64,000 nucleotides of DNA from Myxococcales bacterium (GTDB taxonomy: Bacteria; Myxococcota_A; UBA9160; UBA4427), in the NCBI GenBank assembly GCA_012959805.1, contig DUCN01000056.1, forward strand, positions 38,286 to 102,285. The letters run 5' to 3'. Position 1 is the stretch's first letter; each line of letters begins with the position of its first letter. The position numbers were made by a program, and so were the translations under genes. This document shows positions 1-10,093 of this stretch, one piece after another. The notes beneath the pieces are model-generated. The model had not been told where the DNA came from. It saw nothing but the letters and a program-made list of their open reading frames with translations, and made no database searches.

Positions 1-621
1 GCGCCCGCTTACGGTGCAAAGATCGGTGTCGCCCCCCTCGATCCGCAGGCGGATCCCCGCAGCCAACATCTCTACTACGTCTTGAATCAGGACCTCGCAC
101 TACTCCACGAGTTGTTGGTCGCACGGATTCAAACAGTCGGTCAATGGAGCAATCTACTCCTGGGCGGATCCGATTTCGCAAAAGACGTCGTCACGGGGAG
201 TGCTGCAGGTGCACAGCTCGCGGGCCGAATCGCACTCCTCGATGCCTTTTCATTTGCATGGCGTGAAGGTCGGGGTCGCCCCGTTGGGCGCTCCGAGCTC
301 GAAGGCAGCCAGGCGGTCAACGGGAAATATCTGGAAGCGGTGATCGGAATTGCCGGGGAGTGTGGGGGCGACGCGAGCCAGCTTCTCGCCGTTCTGCATG
401 AACGCAAGGATTCGCGGCTGCGCGGCTTTCGAGTGAAGTCGACTGAGGATCTCGAGCGTTTCTTTCAAGAAGAGGGCTACGTCGATGAGAAGCCTGTGCT
501 CGGTGAGCAAGAAATCGTTGAGCGTGTGCTGGGAACGCCCGCGGCGACGGCGCTGACCCCAAGGATCTCGGCGAGCCTGGTTCATGAGTGGTGGACGCTC
601 GCTTCGGCTGCGGTTTCCTAG
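1..621 (+). CDS. Hypothetical protein, 5' end outside window
   Basis: The reading frame is open from base 1 to a TAG at 619-621, giving at least 206 residues, so the true start lies upstream. A TTG at 82 could serve as a start, but the codons before it read sensibly (a stretch ending SQHLYYV), so I treat the gene as 5'-partial. The visible part is mostly soluble and acidic to neutral, with a central Gly/Ala-rich segment (TGSAAGAQLAGRIALL) and a charged C-terminal third. I see no signal peptide, transmembrane segment or catalytic motif in this portion and do not recognise the family. The permease gene follows 88 bases downstream on the same strand; nothing shows that the two are functionally linked. 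Confidence 0.6.
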   Translation, partial: APAYGAKIGVAPLDPQADPRSQHLYYVLNQDLALLHELLVARIQTVGQWSNLLLGGSDFAKDVVTGSAAGAQLAGRIALLDAFSFAWREGRGRPVGRSELEGSQAVNGKYLEAVIGIAGECGGDASQLLAVLHERKDSRLRGFRVKSTEDLERFFQEEGYVDEKPVLGEQEIVERVLGTPAATALTPRISASLVHEWWTLASAAVS

Positions 622-709
622 TCTCTGCGAGCGGGTTCTGGACTGTGTCCGCATCGCCGTCGCCATCGTGTCGGCAGGCTTCCCAGTCCGTGATGGGCTA
701 GAACGTTAG

Positions 710-2110
710 ATGATGCCGCCGCCAGAGGATCAGTCCACGCCCATGCCAGAGTCGCCGGCATCGGATCCCCGAGACCGACTGCCCCGGGTGCTGTCCTTGT
801 GGGACGCGTCGATGTTGATCGTCGCGTCGGTCGTCGGCAGTGGGATTTTCTTTACGCCCTCCCAGGTGGCAAGCCTACTACCGAGTGCCGGATTGATACT
901 GCTTGCCTGGTTGGTGGGTGCGCTCCTGTCGATGGCTGGTGCGTTCACGAATGCGGAACTGGGCTCGATGTTTCCTCATGCCGGTGGCGATTACGTCTAT
1001 CTGCGTGAAGGGTTTCATCCGGTGGCTGGTTTTCTGGTGGGCTGGCTGAGCTTCTTTGCCATTTACGCAGGAACGATCGCCGCACTGGCGATGGTCGTCG
1101 CTGGATCGCTTGCGAATAGTCTGGGGGTTGGACGTACCGGGACGCTTGTTCTCGCAACGATCTTAATCCTCGGTTGTTCTCTGCTCAATCTTCGAGGCAC
1201 CAAGATCGGTGCGCTGCTCAATAACCTGACTTCGGTGGCCAAGATCGCAGCGTTGCTGATCTTCGTGGTTCTCGGAACGCTCATCGGCGAGGGAAGCCTA
1301 ACACCGTGGTTTGGAAGCGAGGTGGGCCTCGAGGCGGGCAATCGCGCGGCCGAGGGTCTCGATGCCTGGGTGCGCTTTGGGCAAGCGCTCTCACCCATCC
1401 TCTTCAGTTATCTAGGTTGGAATGCCTCGGTCTATGTTGCCAGTGAGATCAAGGATCCCGCGCGGAATCTACCCCGATCGCTCTTCCTGGGGTTGGGTCT
1501 GTGTGCGGTGCTCTATCTCATCGTGAATTGCATCTATCTCTATGCGCTCACGCCGGCGGAATTGATGGCCGCGAGCGATTCGGGAGAAGCCGCCGCACGC
1601 AATCTCTTTGGGCCGATCGGGGGGACACTGGTTGCTGGATTCGTGCTTGTCTCCGTGCTGGGCACGCTGAACGCGACAGTGCTGGTGGGTCCGAGGATCG
1701 TCTATGCGATGGCGCTAGACGGGCTGGTGGGCGGCGGGACTGATCGTGTCCACGCTGATTACCAGACGCCGGGTGTCGCGATCATTGTGCAGGCGGTCGT
1801 GGCCATCGGCCTCGTGTTTTTCCTGGAAACCTTCCCGAAGGCCCTGAACTTCACGGTCTTCGGAATCATTCTCGCCACTTCCGCGGATACGGCTGTGCTC
1901 TTCAGCCTGCGCATCCGACAACCCGAACGACTGCGGACTTATCGGACTTGGGGCTATCCATGGGTCCCCGGCATCTATCTCGCCGTCAATCTGGCCATCG
2001 GAACGGCGATGGTACTGGGGAGTCCCCAAGAAACGCTGACGACGCTGGTGCTGCTTGCCTTCGGACTGCTGGTCTATTTCGGACTCGTCCGAAACGCGCA
2101 GAGTGCGTGA
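710..2110 (+). CDS. APC-family amino acid permease
   Basis: This 466-residue integral inner-membrane protein most likely imports or exchanges amino acids. After a proline-rich polar N-terminus of about 28 residues comes the APC signature region, with SVVGSGIFFTP in the first transmembrane helix (unwound GSGIF substrate site). A GAFTNAELGSMFPHAGGDYVYL stretch (quoted in part: ELGSMFPHAGGDY) is typical of the LAT/APC superfamily between helices 2 and 3. I count about 12 hydrophobic segments, the usual number, and the length is normal. Substrate specificity cannot be read from the sequence. Two consecutive ATG codons (710 and 713) make the exact start ambiguous by one residue. It is followed by 439 bases without a clear gene, then by the alanine/threonine biosynthesis genes, so an amino-acid context is plausible but inferred. 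Confidence 0.9.
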   Translation: MMPPPEDQSTPMPESPASDPRDRLPRVLSLWDASMLIVASVVGSGIFFTPSQVASLLPSAGLILLAWLVGALLSMAGAFTNAELGSMFPHAGGDYVYLREGFHPVAGFLVGWLSFFAIYAGTIAALAMVVAGSLANSLGVGRTGTLVLATILILGCSLLNLRGTKIGALLNNLTSVAKIAALLIFVVLGTLIGEGSLTPWFGSEVGLEAGNRAAEGLDAWVRFGQALSPILFSYLGWNASVYVASEIKDPARNLPRSLFLGLGLCAVLYLIVNCIYLYALTPAELMAASDSGEAAARNLFGPIGGTLVAGFVLVSVLGTLNATVLVGPRIVYAMALDGLVGGGTDRVHADYQTPGVAIIVQAVVAIGLVFFLETFPKALNFTVFGIILATSADTAVLFSLRIRQPERLRTYRTWGYPWVPGIYLAVNLAIGTAMVLGSPQETLTTLVLLAFGLLVYFGLVRNAQSA

Positions 2111-2549
2111 TCTTCTGTCTACCTCGAATGGAGATTCTCCAGTAAGATCAAGCGATTCGAAGGAGTCCCAAAGGGATGTGTGATTTCAACCGCGCGCTGA
2201 GCCTCAACCGGGCCGTCTTTACCGCCACCGGGACTGGCGCCGATCCGGCAGCGACCCCTCGCTAGCCCGTCGGGGCTCCTCCTAATCTCTCCCGAGCCCC
2301 ATCCGCCGGAGTGGCATCAGGTGATCGACGAAGGAGTTGGAGAGAAGCGGTGGGCGGTGGATCGAATGAGAGAACGATGGCGGGTGTTTCGGTTCCCGTC
2401 AGATCAGCAGAATTTGCGAGCAGCCCGAAGGCGTCGCAGCAGTCCCGCCTGGGGAAGCGACACACACAGCGACACCCGCTTCACCCAGCACGGGAACATA
2501 ACTGGAACGAGGACGGGCGACGCCGCGAAGGGCCACAGGACTTTGAATC
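2111..2549 (+). other. Intergenic region upstream of the alaC-hom-thrC group
   Basis: There is no convincing long gene here. A 29-codon frame at 2176-2265 begins with ATG after an AAGGAG-like site (near 2161) and ends beside a GACCCC/GGGGCTC inverted pair. This could be a leader-peptide arrangement, but the peptide is not rich in Thr, Ile or Ala codons as a classical attenuator would be. The longer frames on both strands are arginine- and proline-rich and look like chance frames of GC-rich DNA. The promoter for the downstream biosynthetic genes presumably lies here, but I cannot place it. Confidence 0.4.
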
Positions 2550-3770
2550 ATGACCACTGATTTTCGACACGACTTCAACAAACTGAATAGACTTCCCCCC
2601 TACATCCTCGCGGAAGTCACCGAGCTGACTCGCATCGCCCGACGGGCCGGTGAAGACATCATCGACCTCGGCATGGGCAATCCCGACCTCGCCACTCCCG
2701 ATCATGTCATAGACAAGATCTGTGATGCGGCGCGTGACCCGCGCAACCATCGTTATTCCTCTTCACAGGGCATCCCCAATCTGCGCGCCGGCATCACTGA
2801 GTGGTATGCGCGGCGCCATGATGTCCACCTCGATCCTGAGACCGAGGCCGTGGCGGTCATCGGAGCGAAGGAAGGCCTCAGCCATTTTGTCTTGATGACG
2901 GTTGGCCCGGGCGACGTCGTGCTCGTTCCCGATCCCGCGTATCCGATTCATCAATACTCCGTGATCATCGCGGGCGCCGATCTGCGCAAGGTCCCGCTGA
3001 CCGAAGACTCGGATTTCATCGAAAACCTCGAACAAGCCGTGAGCCGGACTTGGCCGCGCCCGAAGATGTTGATCATTTCGTTTCCGGCCAATCCGACAAC
3101 CCACGTGATCGATCTGCCTTTCTTCGAACGGATTGTTGAGTTCGCGCGCAAGCATGAGCTGATGGTGTTGCACGATTTCGCCTATGCCGAGATCGCATTT
3201 GATGGCTATAAGCCGCCGAGTATTCTCGAGGTTCCGGGAGCCAAAGACATCGCGATCGAGTTCGTCTCCTTCTCGAAGAGCCATTCCATGGCCGGTTGGC
3301 GAGTGGGGTTTGCCTGTGGCAATTCGCAAATGATCCACGCTTTGAAGCGCATCAAGAGTTATCTGGATTACGGAATGCCTCAGGCCATTCAAATCGGTGC
3401 GATCGCGGCCTTACGAGGGCCGCAGGATTGCGTGGCGGAGAACGTTGCAACCTATCAGGAACGTCGCGATGTCTTGATCGATGGTCTCGCGCAGCATGGC
3501 GGGGGATCCTGGAAGATCGAGAAACCGCTCGGGACGATGTTTGTCTGGGCTCCGATTCCGGAACGCTTTCGTACGATGGGATCCCTGGAGTTTTCCAAGC
3601 GACTGCTCAAGGAGGCGGGTGTGGCCGTCTCGCCAGGTATCGGGTTTGGAGAAGCCGGGGAGGGCTTCGTGCGTTTCGCATTGGTCGAGAACAAACATCG
3701 GATTCGGCAGGCGGTGCGAGGCATTCGTCGCTTCGTTCGCGATGCCGTTGTTGACGAAGAAGTTGACTAA
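2550..3770 (+). CDS. alaC: Class I/II aminotransferase, alanine transaminase AlaC-like
   Basis: This 406-residue PLP-dependent fold-type I aminotransferase should interconvert pyruvate and L-alanine with glutamate/2-oxoglutarate in the cytoplasm. The sequence shows the N-terminal substrate segment ([13 protein letters not shown]), the cofactor-anchoring NPTT after SFPA (about 178-184), the HDFAYAEI strand (208-215) with the PLP-ring Asp, and the Schiff-base Lys at residue 243 in [12 protein letters not shown]. Length and motif order fit the AlaC/YfdZ branch, which also resembles LL-diaminopimelate aminotransferase (DapL); placement immediately before homoserine dehydrogenase is the usual context for the AlaC type. 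The ATG at 2550 is the first good start. The C-terminus ends inside a 12-bp tandem repeat, and the stop codon is created by a base difference between repeat copies. hom follows after 37 bases. Confidence 0.87.
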   Translation: MTTDFRHDFNKLNRLPPYILAEVTELTRIARRAGEDIIDLGMGNPDLATPDHVIDKICDAARDPRNHRYSSSQGIPNLRAGITEWYARRHDVHLDPETEAVAVIGAKEGLSHFVLMTVGPGDVVLVPDPAYPIHQYSVIIAGADLRKVPLTEDSDFIENLEQAVSRTWPRPKMLIISFPANPTTHVIDLPFFERIVEFARKHELMVLHDFAYAEIAFDGYKPPSILEVPGAKDIAIEFVSFSKSHSMAGWRVGFACGNSQMIHALKRIKSYLDYGMPQAIQIGAIAALRGPQDCVAENVATYQERRDVLIDGLAQHGGGSWKIEKPLGTMFVWAPIPERFRTMGSLEFSKRLLKEAGVAVSPGIGFGEAGEGFVRFALVENKHRIRQAVRGIRRFVRDAVVDEEVD

Positions 3771-3785
3771 GAGGTTGACGAAGAA
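3750..3785 (+). repeat. Three 12-bp tandem repeats over the alaC stop codon
   Basis: Units GTTGACGAAGAA (3750-3761), GTTGACTAAGAG (3762-3773) and GTTGACGAAGAA (3774-3785) lie head to tail. They encode an acidic Val-Asp-Glu-Glu tail in the alaC frame. In the middle copy G-to-T turns GAA into the TAA that ends alaC; without it the frame would run on to the TAG at 3798-3800. Seen directly in the sequence. Confidence 0.85.
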
Positions 3786-3807
3786 AAGGGCGAGGAGTAG
3801 GCGAGCG

Positions 3808-5142
3808 ATGAGTGGTCAAGATGAACAGAAGCCAATCGGAGTTGGCCTGATCGGCTTTGGAACGATTGGAACGGGCGTGGTGAAGGTGTTGCGCGATAAC
3901 GCCGAAGTGATCGAGCAGCGGCTGGGGTCCCGGCTGCGTCTGGTTCGAATCGCCGATCTCGACCTGGATACGGATCGCGGTGTCGATCTGTCGGGGATCG
4001 TGTTCGACGCCGATGCCTCTGCACTGATCGCAGATCCGGATGTTCAGATCGTGATCGAGTTGATCGGTGGCTATGACGTGCCACGCAAGTTCATCCTGGA
4101 GGCCTTCGCCGCAGGCAAGCACGTGGTCACCGCCAACAAGGCGTTACTCGCCTTGCATGGGCGCGAAATTTTTGGCGCGGCAGCGTCGGCCAGCGTCGAA
4201 GTGGCCTTCGAGGCAGCGGTCGGTGGGGGCATTCCCGTGCTCCGCTCTCTTCGCGAAGGACTGGCGGCGAACCAGATCGAGACTGTGCTTGGCATCTTGA
4301 ATGGCACGACCAATTACGTGCTGACCGAGATGGAGTCGACGGGCGAAGACTTCGATGTCGTTCTAAAGCGTGCGCAAGAGTTGGGTTACGCGGAGGCCGA
4401 TCCGACATTCGATGTCGAGGGAATCGATGCCGCGCATAAGCTTGCGCTGATGACGACGATGGCCTTTGGTGCCGAGATCACCTTTGAGGATATTCCGACC
4501 ACCGGGATTCGCGGGTTGTTGCCCATCGACTTCGAACTGGCCGCCCAGTTTGGCTATCGGATCAAGTTGCTGGGCATTGCGAAATGTCATCGGTCCGAAG
4601 ACGGACAAGAGCGCATCGAGGCGCGGGTTCAGCCGACGCTGGTGCGGGACTCGAGCCTGCTGGCGAAGGTGGATGGCGCGATGAATGCCGTTCTCGTGAT
4701 CGGCAACGCGGTGGGCCCGACCCTCTATTACGGAGCGGGCGCCGGGGAAATGCCGACGGCGAGTGCCGTGGTTGGCGATTTGATGGAAATCGCGCGAGAA
4801 ATCCGGCGCGGCGGAAGCGGTCCAGTCCCACCGCTTTCGTATTTCCCAGAACAGATCGGCCCGAAGCCGTTCGTTCCCGACGCAGAGCTCTCGGGTCGCC
4901 ACTATCTTCGGATCAGCGTGAAGGACCAGCCCGGCCTACTCGGAAGGGTGACGAGTCTGCTCGGCGATGAAGCCGTTGCCGTCGAAACGGCCATGGTCCG
5001 TTCGGCGAATGGCTCGGATTCAATCATCCTGCTGACCGGTGTGGCTGCCGAAGATGGAATGCAGCGAGCCATCGTGCGTATCGTGGAGCTCGACGAAGTG
5101 ACCGAGATGCCGCGGGTGATTCGCATCGAGGAGGAGGCGTAG
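3808..5142 (+). CDS. hom: Homoserine dehydrogenase
   Basis: This 444-residue cytoplasmic enzyme reduces aspartate semialdehyde to homoserine with NAD(P)H, the branch-point step to threonine and methionine. It has an N-terminal Rossmann motif [13 protein letters not shown] (11-23), TANKALL (108-114), the NGTTNYVL substrate segment (165-172), and GIDAAHKL with the catalytic Asp207/Lys211 pair. A C-terminal ACT domain (about 365-440, starting [12 protein letters not shown]) normally gives feedback control by threonine. It is a monofunctional enzyme with no fused aspartokinase. I chose the ATG at 3808 because the Rossmann fold begins ten residues later and a GGAG-type site (cgaggag) precedes it; the frame stays open further upstream but only through the antisense of alaC-like sequence. 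thrC begins two bases after the stop. Confidence 0.95.
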   Translation: MSGQDEQKPIGVGLIGFGTIGTGVVKVLRDNAEVIEQRLGSRLRLVRIADLDLDTDRGVDLSGIVFDADASALIADPDVQIVIELIGGYDVPRKFILEAFAAGKHVVTANKALLALHGREIFGAAASASVEVAFEAAVGGGIPVLRSLREGLAANQIETVLGILNGTTNYVLTEMESTGEDFDVVLKRAQELGYAEADPTFDVEGIDAAHKLALMTTMAFGAEITFEDIPTTGIRGLLPIDFELAAQFGYRIKLLGIAKCHRSEDGQERIEARVQPTLVRDSSLLAKVDGAMNAVLVIGNAVGPTLYYGAGAGEMPTASAVVGDLMEIAREIRRGGSGPVPPLSYFPEQIGPKPFVPDAELSGRHYLRISVKDQPGLLGRVTSLLGDEAVAVETAMVRSANGSDSIILLTGVAAEDGMQRAIVRIVELDEVTEMPRVIRIEEEA

Positions 5143-5144
5143 CG

Positions 5145-6509
5145 ATGTCGACGGACGATCGCCAATCGAAGCCCCAGCCGAGAGCCTGGTTCGAGAGTCT
5201 GGACGATTCGCAGGAACGCTATGGCCTGGACGAGGTGGTCTACACCGGTCAACGCGGTGGTCTACTGCAGGTCGTGCACGACATGGGCGAACTCGCCAAG
5301 ACTTCTGCCGAAGAGTGGAAGGCGCTCTTCGACTCCAGAGCGCATCGCAATCAATGGCCGTACGGCTCCGGCGTCTGGGGCAAGAAGGAATGGGTGCTGC
5401 CGGATATCGACAACGAAAATGTCGTTTCCATGTACGAGGGCCACACGAATCTATTCTGGGCCGAGCGCTACGGGCGCGAGATCGGAATCGAGGACCTTTG
5501 GCTGAAGCTCTGCGGAAATTCTCACACGGGGTCTTTCAAGGACCTTGGGATGACGGTGTTGGTCTCGCAGGTGAAGCAGATGATTTCGAAGGGCGTGTCC
5601 ATCCCGGCGGTCGCGTGTGCTTCGACCGGAGACACTTCCGCCGCGCTGGCCGCGTATGCGGCGGCCGCCGGAATTCCGGCGGTGGTCTTCCTGCCACGGG
5701 GCAAGATCTCGCTCGCCCAGTTGATTCAGCCCGTTGCCAATGGCGCCGTTGTCTTCGCTCTCGACACGGATTTCGATGGCTGTATGGACATCGTCCGGCA
5801 GGTCGCCGAGAAAGACGGCGTGTATCTGGCGAACTCGATGAATAGCCTTCGGATCGAGGGACAGAAGACGGTGGGTCTCGAGATTGCGCAGCAACTCGAT
5901 TGGAGCATGCCGGACTGGCTGATCATTCCCGGTGGTAACCTGGGCAATGTCTCGGCGCTTGCGAAGGGGCTCGACATGCTCCTGGAGCTCGGGCTGATCT
6001 CGAAGCGTCCGCGAATCTGCGTGGGGCAGGCCGAGGCCGCCAACCCCCTCTATCTGGCATATCAGCGTGATTTTGAAGTTTTTGAGCCGATCTCCGCTCG
6101 GACGACGGTGGCCTCCGCCATTCAAATCGGAAATCCCGTTTCCTACGCGAAGGCAGTCGATGCACTTCGACGTTATGACGGTGTGGTGGAACAGGCGACC
6201 GAGTCCGAGATCATGGAAGAATGCGCGCGTGCGGATCGTACGGGATTGTTCAATTGTCCCCATACCGGCGTTGCGCTGGTCGCGCTTCGGAAACTCCAGG
6301 AACGTGGGCTGGTCAAGAACAGCGAGCAGGTCGTTGTGATCTCGACCGCGCACGGGCTGAAATTTGTCGACTCGAAGCTCGCCTATCATTCGATGAAACT
6401 CGAAGGGATCGTTTCGGAACATCCGAATCCGCTTATCGAATTGCCCGCGGACTACCAGGCCGTGCGGGATTCGATGCTTCGAGAGATTGAGACGAGGTTC
6501 GTGGACTGA
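5145..6509 (+). CDS. thrC: Threonine synthase
   Basis: This 454-residue fold-type II PLP enzyme converts O-phosphohomoserine to threonine, the final step after Hom. The PLP lysine is Lys132 in [11 protein letters not shown], preceded by the phosphate-binding EGHTNL segment (98-103). A glycine-rich GGNLGN loop and [16 protein letters not shown] near residues 365-380 are typical of the family. The start at 5145 follows the hom stop by two bases with a GGAGGAGG-like site inside the end of hom (gaggaggcg), indicating translational coupling. The stop TGA shares its last base with the ATG of ribE (tgATG), so transcription evidently continues into riboflavin synthase even though the pathways differ. 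Length and motifs look intact. Confidence 0.94.
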   Translation: MSTDDRQSKPQPRAWFESLDDSQERYGLDEVVYTGQRGGLLQVVHDMGELAKTSAEEWKALFDSRAHRNQWPYGSGVWGKKEWVLPDIDNENVVSMYEGHTNLFWAERYGREIGIEDLWLKLCGNSHTGSFKDLGMTVLVSQVKQMISKGVSIPAVACASTGDTSAALAAYAAAAGIPAVVFLPRGKISLAQLIQPVANGAVVFALDTDFDGCMDIVRQVAEKDGVYLANSMNSLRIEGQKTVGLEIAQQLDWSMPDWLIIPGGNLGNVSALAKGLDMLLELGLISKRPRICVGQAEAANPLYLAYQRDFEVFEPISARTTVASAIQIGNPVSYAKAVDALRRYDGVVEQATESEIMEECARADRTGLFNCPHTGVALVALRKLQERGLVKNSEQVVVISTAHGLKFVDSKLAYHSMKLEGIVSEHPNPLIELPADYQAVRDSMLREIETRFVD

Positions 6510-7150
6510 TGTTTACTGGGATTGTGGAAACGATTGGAAAGATCCAAGCCATCGAGCAGAAGTCTGATCTCGCCGAGCTCGAGATCGATCTGGGGCCGAT
6601 TGCCGAGGGTGTAAAACTGGGCGATAGCATCGCAGTGGCCGGTTGCTGCCTGACCGTGTCCGTGGTGGAGCCTTCGAGTTTTCGCTTCGAAGCGATTCCC
6701 GAGACGCTTGAAAAGACACGCATCGGCGGGCTTGCTGCGGGTGATGTCGTGAATCTAGAACGTGCGATGTCTTCGGCGGGGCGCTTTGACGGACATCTTG
6801 TACAGGGCCATGTGGATGGTGTCGGGCGCGTTCGGCGTTTCGATCGAGAGCAGCACGAGGCGCTGCTTCATATCGCGTGTGGCGCGGAGATTGCGGGTCA
6901 ACTCGTGGACAAGGGGTCGGTCACAATCGATGGGGTGTCACTGACGGTGGTTGAGGTGGTGGCGGATGGCTTTCACGTCGCATTGATTCCCTATACGCTG
7001 GAAGTGACGACGCTTTCGGATCTCGAAATCGGGGACACGGTGAATCTCGAAGTGGATATCTTTGGAAAATACGTGAAGCAATATCTGGATCGCGTGTTGC
7101 CGAATCTTGTCGCATCGGCACAAGCTGCGGGGCCTGATGCTTCTAACTGA
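6509..7150 (+). CDS. ribE: Riboflavin synthase, alpha subunit
   Basis: This 213-residue enzyme dismutates two 6,7-dimethyl-8-ribityllumazine molecules into riboflavin and a pyrimidine. It shows the canonical start [10 protein letters not shown] and two tandem lumazine-binding beta-barrels, each with its signature: GCCLTV (about residue 49) in the first and GVSLTV (about 147) in the second. The second repeat opens after the HLVQGHVDGVG motif. Its usual partners ribD, ribBA and ribH are not in this window; here it is coupled to thrC by a one-base overlap. The last 14 bases overlap the start of the downstream protease gene in another frame. Confidence 0.95.
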   Translation: MFTGIVETIGKIQAIEQKSDLAELEIDLGPIAEGVKLGDSIAVAGCCLTVSVVEPSSFRFEAIPETLEKTRIGGLAAGDVVNLERAMSSAGRFDGHLVQGHVDGVGRVRRFDREQHEALLHIACGAEIAGQLVDKGSVTIDGVSLTVVEVVADGFHVALIPYTLEVTTLSDLEIGDTVNLEVDIFGKYVKQYLDRVLPNLVASAQAAGPDASN

Positions 7151-10070
7151 CCGCGAACACCGGATTCAGCACAGCCAAAGGCAGAGCAGACAGTATCGAC
7201 ACACACGATTCACGGGCCTGTCGATCGCCCTGTTTTCTGTTTTTGTCGCTTTGCCCGCTCATGCCGTTACCGAAGCCCGCGCCTGGCAAGAAACCCTGGA
7301 TCGCGTTGCCTCGGCGGTCGTCGTGCTTCGCGTCTCCACGCCGCGGGCTTTCGATGACCAGGTTCCCGGAACCTCGACTGCGACCGGGTTCGTCGTCGAC
7401 GAAGAACTTGGGCTGATCCTGACGAACCGGCACGTTGTCACACCCGGTCCTGTGGTCGCCGAAGCCGTCTTCCAAAACAATGAAGAGGTCGAAATCCAGG
7501 CGGTCTACCGGGACCCCGTACACGATTTCGGGATCTTTCGTTACGACCCGAAGAGGGTTCGATTCATTGATTCGGGACAGCTCGAACTCGACCCTGCTCG
7601 CGCGAAGGTGGGGACCGAGATTCGAGTCGTCGGAAACGATGCCGGCGAGAAGCTGTCGATTCTTCAGGGTACGATCGCGCGGCTGGACCGCGCCGCACCC
7701 GTCTATGGCCGCGCCACCTTCAACGACTTCAATACCTTCTACATCCAGGCGGCCTCGGGAACCTCGGGAGGATCCTCTGGCTCTCCGGTCATCGACATCG
7801 ATGGGCGAGTCGTCGCGCTGAATGCCGGCGGTAGCGTGCGGGCGGCCACCAGTTTCTATCTGCCGCTGGACCGGGTGAAACGTGCCATCGAACTGATTCG
7901 CAAGGGCGATGAAGTCACGCGTGGGACGATTCAGGTCGTGTTCGGGCACAAGCCCTTCGATGAAGTGCGCCGGCTGGGTCTTCGCGCCGAGACGGAGGCT
8001 TCGGTTCGAGCGCACTTCAAATCCGGGATCGGAATGCTGGTCGTTCGCGAAGTCGTACCTGAGGGTCCCGCCATCGACGCCCTCGAGGTGGGGGATGTGA
8101 TCGTCCGTGTAGACGGCCGTTTCGTGAACTCGTTCTTGCCGATCGAAGAGCTGTTGGATGACCATGTGGGCGAGACGATCGTATTTGACCTCGAACGCGG
8201 GGGAACACCGCTGCAGGTCGAGATTCCGATTGCCGATCTGCACGAGATCACGCCATCAAGCTATCTCGAATACGGCGGTGGGGTCCTCAACTCACTGTCC
8301 TATCACTTGGCGCGCAACGCTTCGGTGCCCGTGGGCGGAGTTTATGTGGCGAGCGCGGGCTACGCGTTTCGCCGGGCTGGCGTGCCGCGGAACGCAGTGA
8401 TCACCCATCTCGGGGGCGAGCCGACGCCGACTTTGAAGCGCTTTGAAACAGTGCTCTCGGGACAGCCGGATCAGTCGCGCTTTTCGATGCGATTTTTCTT
8501 GCTGAGCCAACCCAATTCCGAGCGGGTCGCTGTCTTGAGAAATGACCGGCGCTGGTTTTCGATGCGGCATTGCGTTCGCGACGACGCGACGGGTCATTGG
8601 CCCTGCACCGAATCGCCTAAGTCTCCGCGCCCCTTAGCGCCCAAAGGGGGGGAGACCGGTTTCGATGTCGACGGGCCCTGGGCGGTACGCCGAATCGCGT
8701 CGTCCCTGGTGATGGTCCGTACTTCAATTCCGTACCGACTGGACGGCGTGCACGGCGAACAGTTTCACGGAACGGGGTTGATCGTCGATGCGCGCGAGGG
8801 TCTGGTGGTTGTCGATCGTGAAACGGTTCCGATTGCTCTGGCCGATATCACGCTGACCTTCAACGGATCTCTCGAGGTGCCGGGCGAACTCATCTATCTC
8901 CACCCGGAGCGAAATCTCGCCGTCCTTCGTTACGACCCAGCACTGATCGGCGAGACCAAAGTTCGAGCAGCGTGCCTGCGTGAGACCGAACTCGATGTGG
9001 GTGACGAAGTCTGGATGGTCGGACTGACCTCGACCGAGCGCATCGTTTCTCGCAGGACGCGTATCGCTCGCCGTGAGCCGCTGCAGATGCCTCTTACGCA
9101 CCCGCCGCGATTTCGGCAAACCAATCTCGAGATCACGACTTTGGAGGACGCTGCACAAACCGTCGGCGGCGTACTGATGGATCGGCTGGGCCGAGTCAGC
9201 GCGCTCTGGGCCTCTTTTAGCACCGGCAGTGGGAACTCGACGGAGGGATTCTTTGCCGGTATCCCCACGCAAGAGATCAACCGCATGATCGGCCCGGTGC
9301 GCGCGAGTCTTCCGGTTGCCTGGCATTCTCTTGGCCTCGAATTGGATCTGCTGACCCTCGCTTCGGCACGAGATCGAGGCCTGTCCGATTCTCAGGCTCG
9401 CAGACTCGAGAAGCACGACCCTGAAGGGCGACGGGTTTTGACCGTGGTGCGCCGAAGCGCGAACATGCCGGGTGAACTGCTCTTTCGGGAAGGTGATCTG
9501 ATCTTGTCGATCGACGGTGATCCGGTCACTCGGCCGCAACACCTCGGCCGTGCGACCCGCGCCGGACGATTCGTCTTCGAGATTCTCCGTGATGGCGAAG
9601 AGTTGACCATCGAGGTCGAACCCCAGGAAATGGCGGGGGAGGGCACGACACGCGCAGTGCTCTGGTCGGGGGCGCTGCTCCAGGCTCCGCACCCGGCGCT
9701 GTCTTCACAATTTGGAATTCCGGCGGGTGGCGTCTATGTATCCCGACATTGGTACGGATCGCCGTCGACCCGCTACCACCTCGAGGCCACTAGCCGTATC
9801 GTCGAAGTGGATGGCCACCCCGTTTCGGATCTCGACTCGTTCCTGGTGGCGGTGTCGAGCAAGCAAGACCGGGATGCCGTTCGGTTAAAGACGATCGATC
9901 TCGATGGCAAGCCGAGTGTGATCACGCTGAAGCTGGAACTCGAGTATTGGCCGACTTACGAACTCCGACGAAACGATGGCGTCTGGGAGCGTGTGAGCGG
10001 ACTCGATTCGGCTGATGAAGAGAAGCTGAGTTGGGCGCGGCACGCTGAGGCCCCGCCGGCCCGACCCTGA
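7137..10070 (+). CDS. Secreted HtrA-like protease with second degenerate protease module
   Basis: This is a large periplasmic or secreted protein of 977 residues. A basic n-region and a hydrophobic stretch (about residues 27-43, ending ALPAHA) make a signal peptide. The first trypsin-like domain (about 50-250) carries His99 in TNRHVV, Asp130 in VHDFGIF and Ser214 in GSSGSPV, a complete triad. PDZ-like segments follow (about 275-480). A second protease-like unit (about 520-700) has lost the triad: the His position reads VVDRETV, the Asp position RNLAVL, and the Ser region TVGGVLMD. Two more PDZ-like segments end the protein. This doubled arrangement recalls yeast Nma111 and plant Deg7; that comparison is from family knowledge. 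I chose ATG 7137 over 7107 because 7107 lies deep in ribE and only lengthens the n-region. The gene overlaps ribE by 14 bases. Confidence 0.83.
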   Translation: MLLTDREHRIQHSQRQSRQYRHTRFTGLSIALFSVFVALPAHAVTEARAWQETLDRVASAVVVLRVSTPRAFDDQVPGTSTATGFVVDEELGLILTNRHVVTPGPVVAEAVFQNNEEVEIQAVYRDPVHDFGIFRYDPKRVRFIDSGQLELDPARAKVGTEIRVVGNDAGEKLSILQGTIARLDRAAPVYGRATFNDFNTFYIQAASGTSGGSSGSPVIDIDGRVVALNAGGSVRAATSFYLPLDRVKRAIELIRKGDEVTRGTIQVVFGHKPFDEVRRLGLRAETEASVRAHFKSGIGMLVVREVVPEGPAIDALEVGDVIVRVDGRFVNSFLPIEELLDDHVGETIVFDLERGGTPLQVEIPIADLHEITPSSYLEYGGGVLNSLSYHLARNASVPVGGVYVASAGYAFRRAGVPRNAVITHLGGEPTPTLKRFETVLSGQPDQSRFSMRFFLLSQPNSERVAVLRNDRRWFSMRHCVRDDATGHWPCTESPKSPRPLAPKGGETGFDVDGPWAVRRIASSLVMVRTSIPYRLDGVHGEQFHGTGLIVDAREGLVVVDRETVPIALADITLTFNGSLEVPGELIYLHPERNLAVLRYDPALIGETKVRAACLRETELDVGDEVWMVGLTSTERIVSRRTRIARREPLQMPLTHPPRFRQTNLEITTLEDAAQTVGGVLMDRLGRVSALWASFSTGSGNSTEGFFAGIPTQEINRMIGPVRASLPVAWHSLGLELDLLTLASARDRGLSDSQARRLEKHDPEGRRVLTVVRRSANMPGELLFREGDLILSIDGDPVTRPQHLGRATRAGRFVFEILRDGEELTIEVEPQEMAGEGTTRAVLWSGALLQAPHPALSSQFGIPAGGVYVSRHWYGSPSTRYHLEATSRIVEVDGHPVSDLDSFLVAVSSKQDRDAVRLKTIDLDGKPSVITLKLELEYWPTYELRRNDGVWERVSGLDSADEEKLSWARHAEAPPARP

Positions 10071-10093
10071 TGACGGGCTGGACGCGCGCTTTC

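Noticed and set aside
2176..2265. 29-codon frame with Shine-Dalgarno upstream of alaC, possible leader peptide
   Set aside because: The peptide is not enriched in the amino acids an attenuator would sense, and the adjacent inverted repeat is weak with no T-run.
3481..3807. N-terminal extension of homoserine dehydrogenase
   Set aside because: The frame overlaps alaC in another phase and the residues are arginine-rich; the family start is at 3808.
7107..7136. Upstream ATG for the double HtrA gene
   Set aside because: It lies deeper inside ribE and only adds polar residues before an already long signal-peptide n-region.
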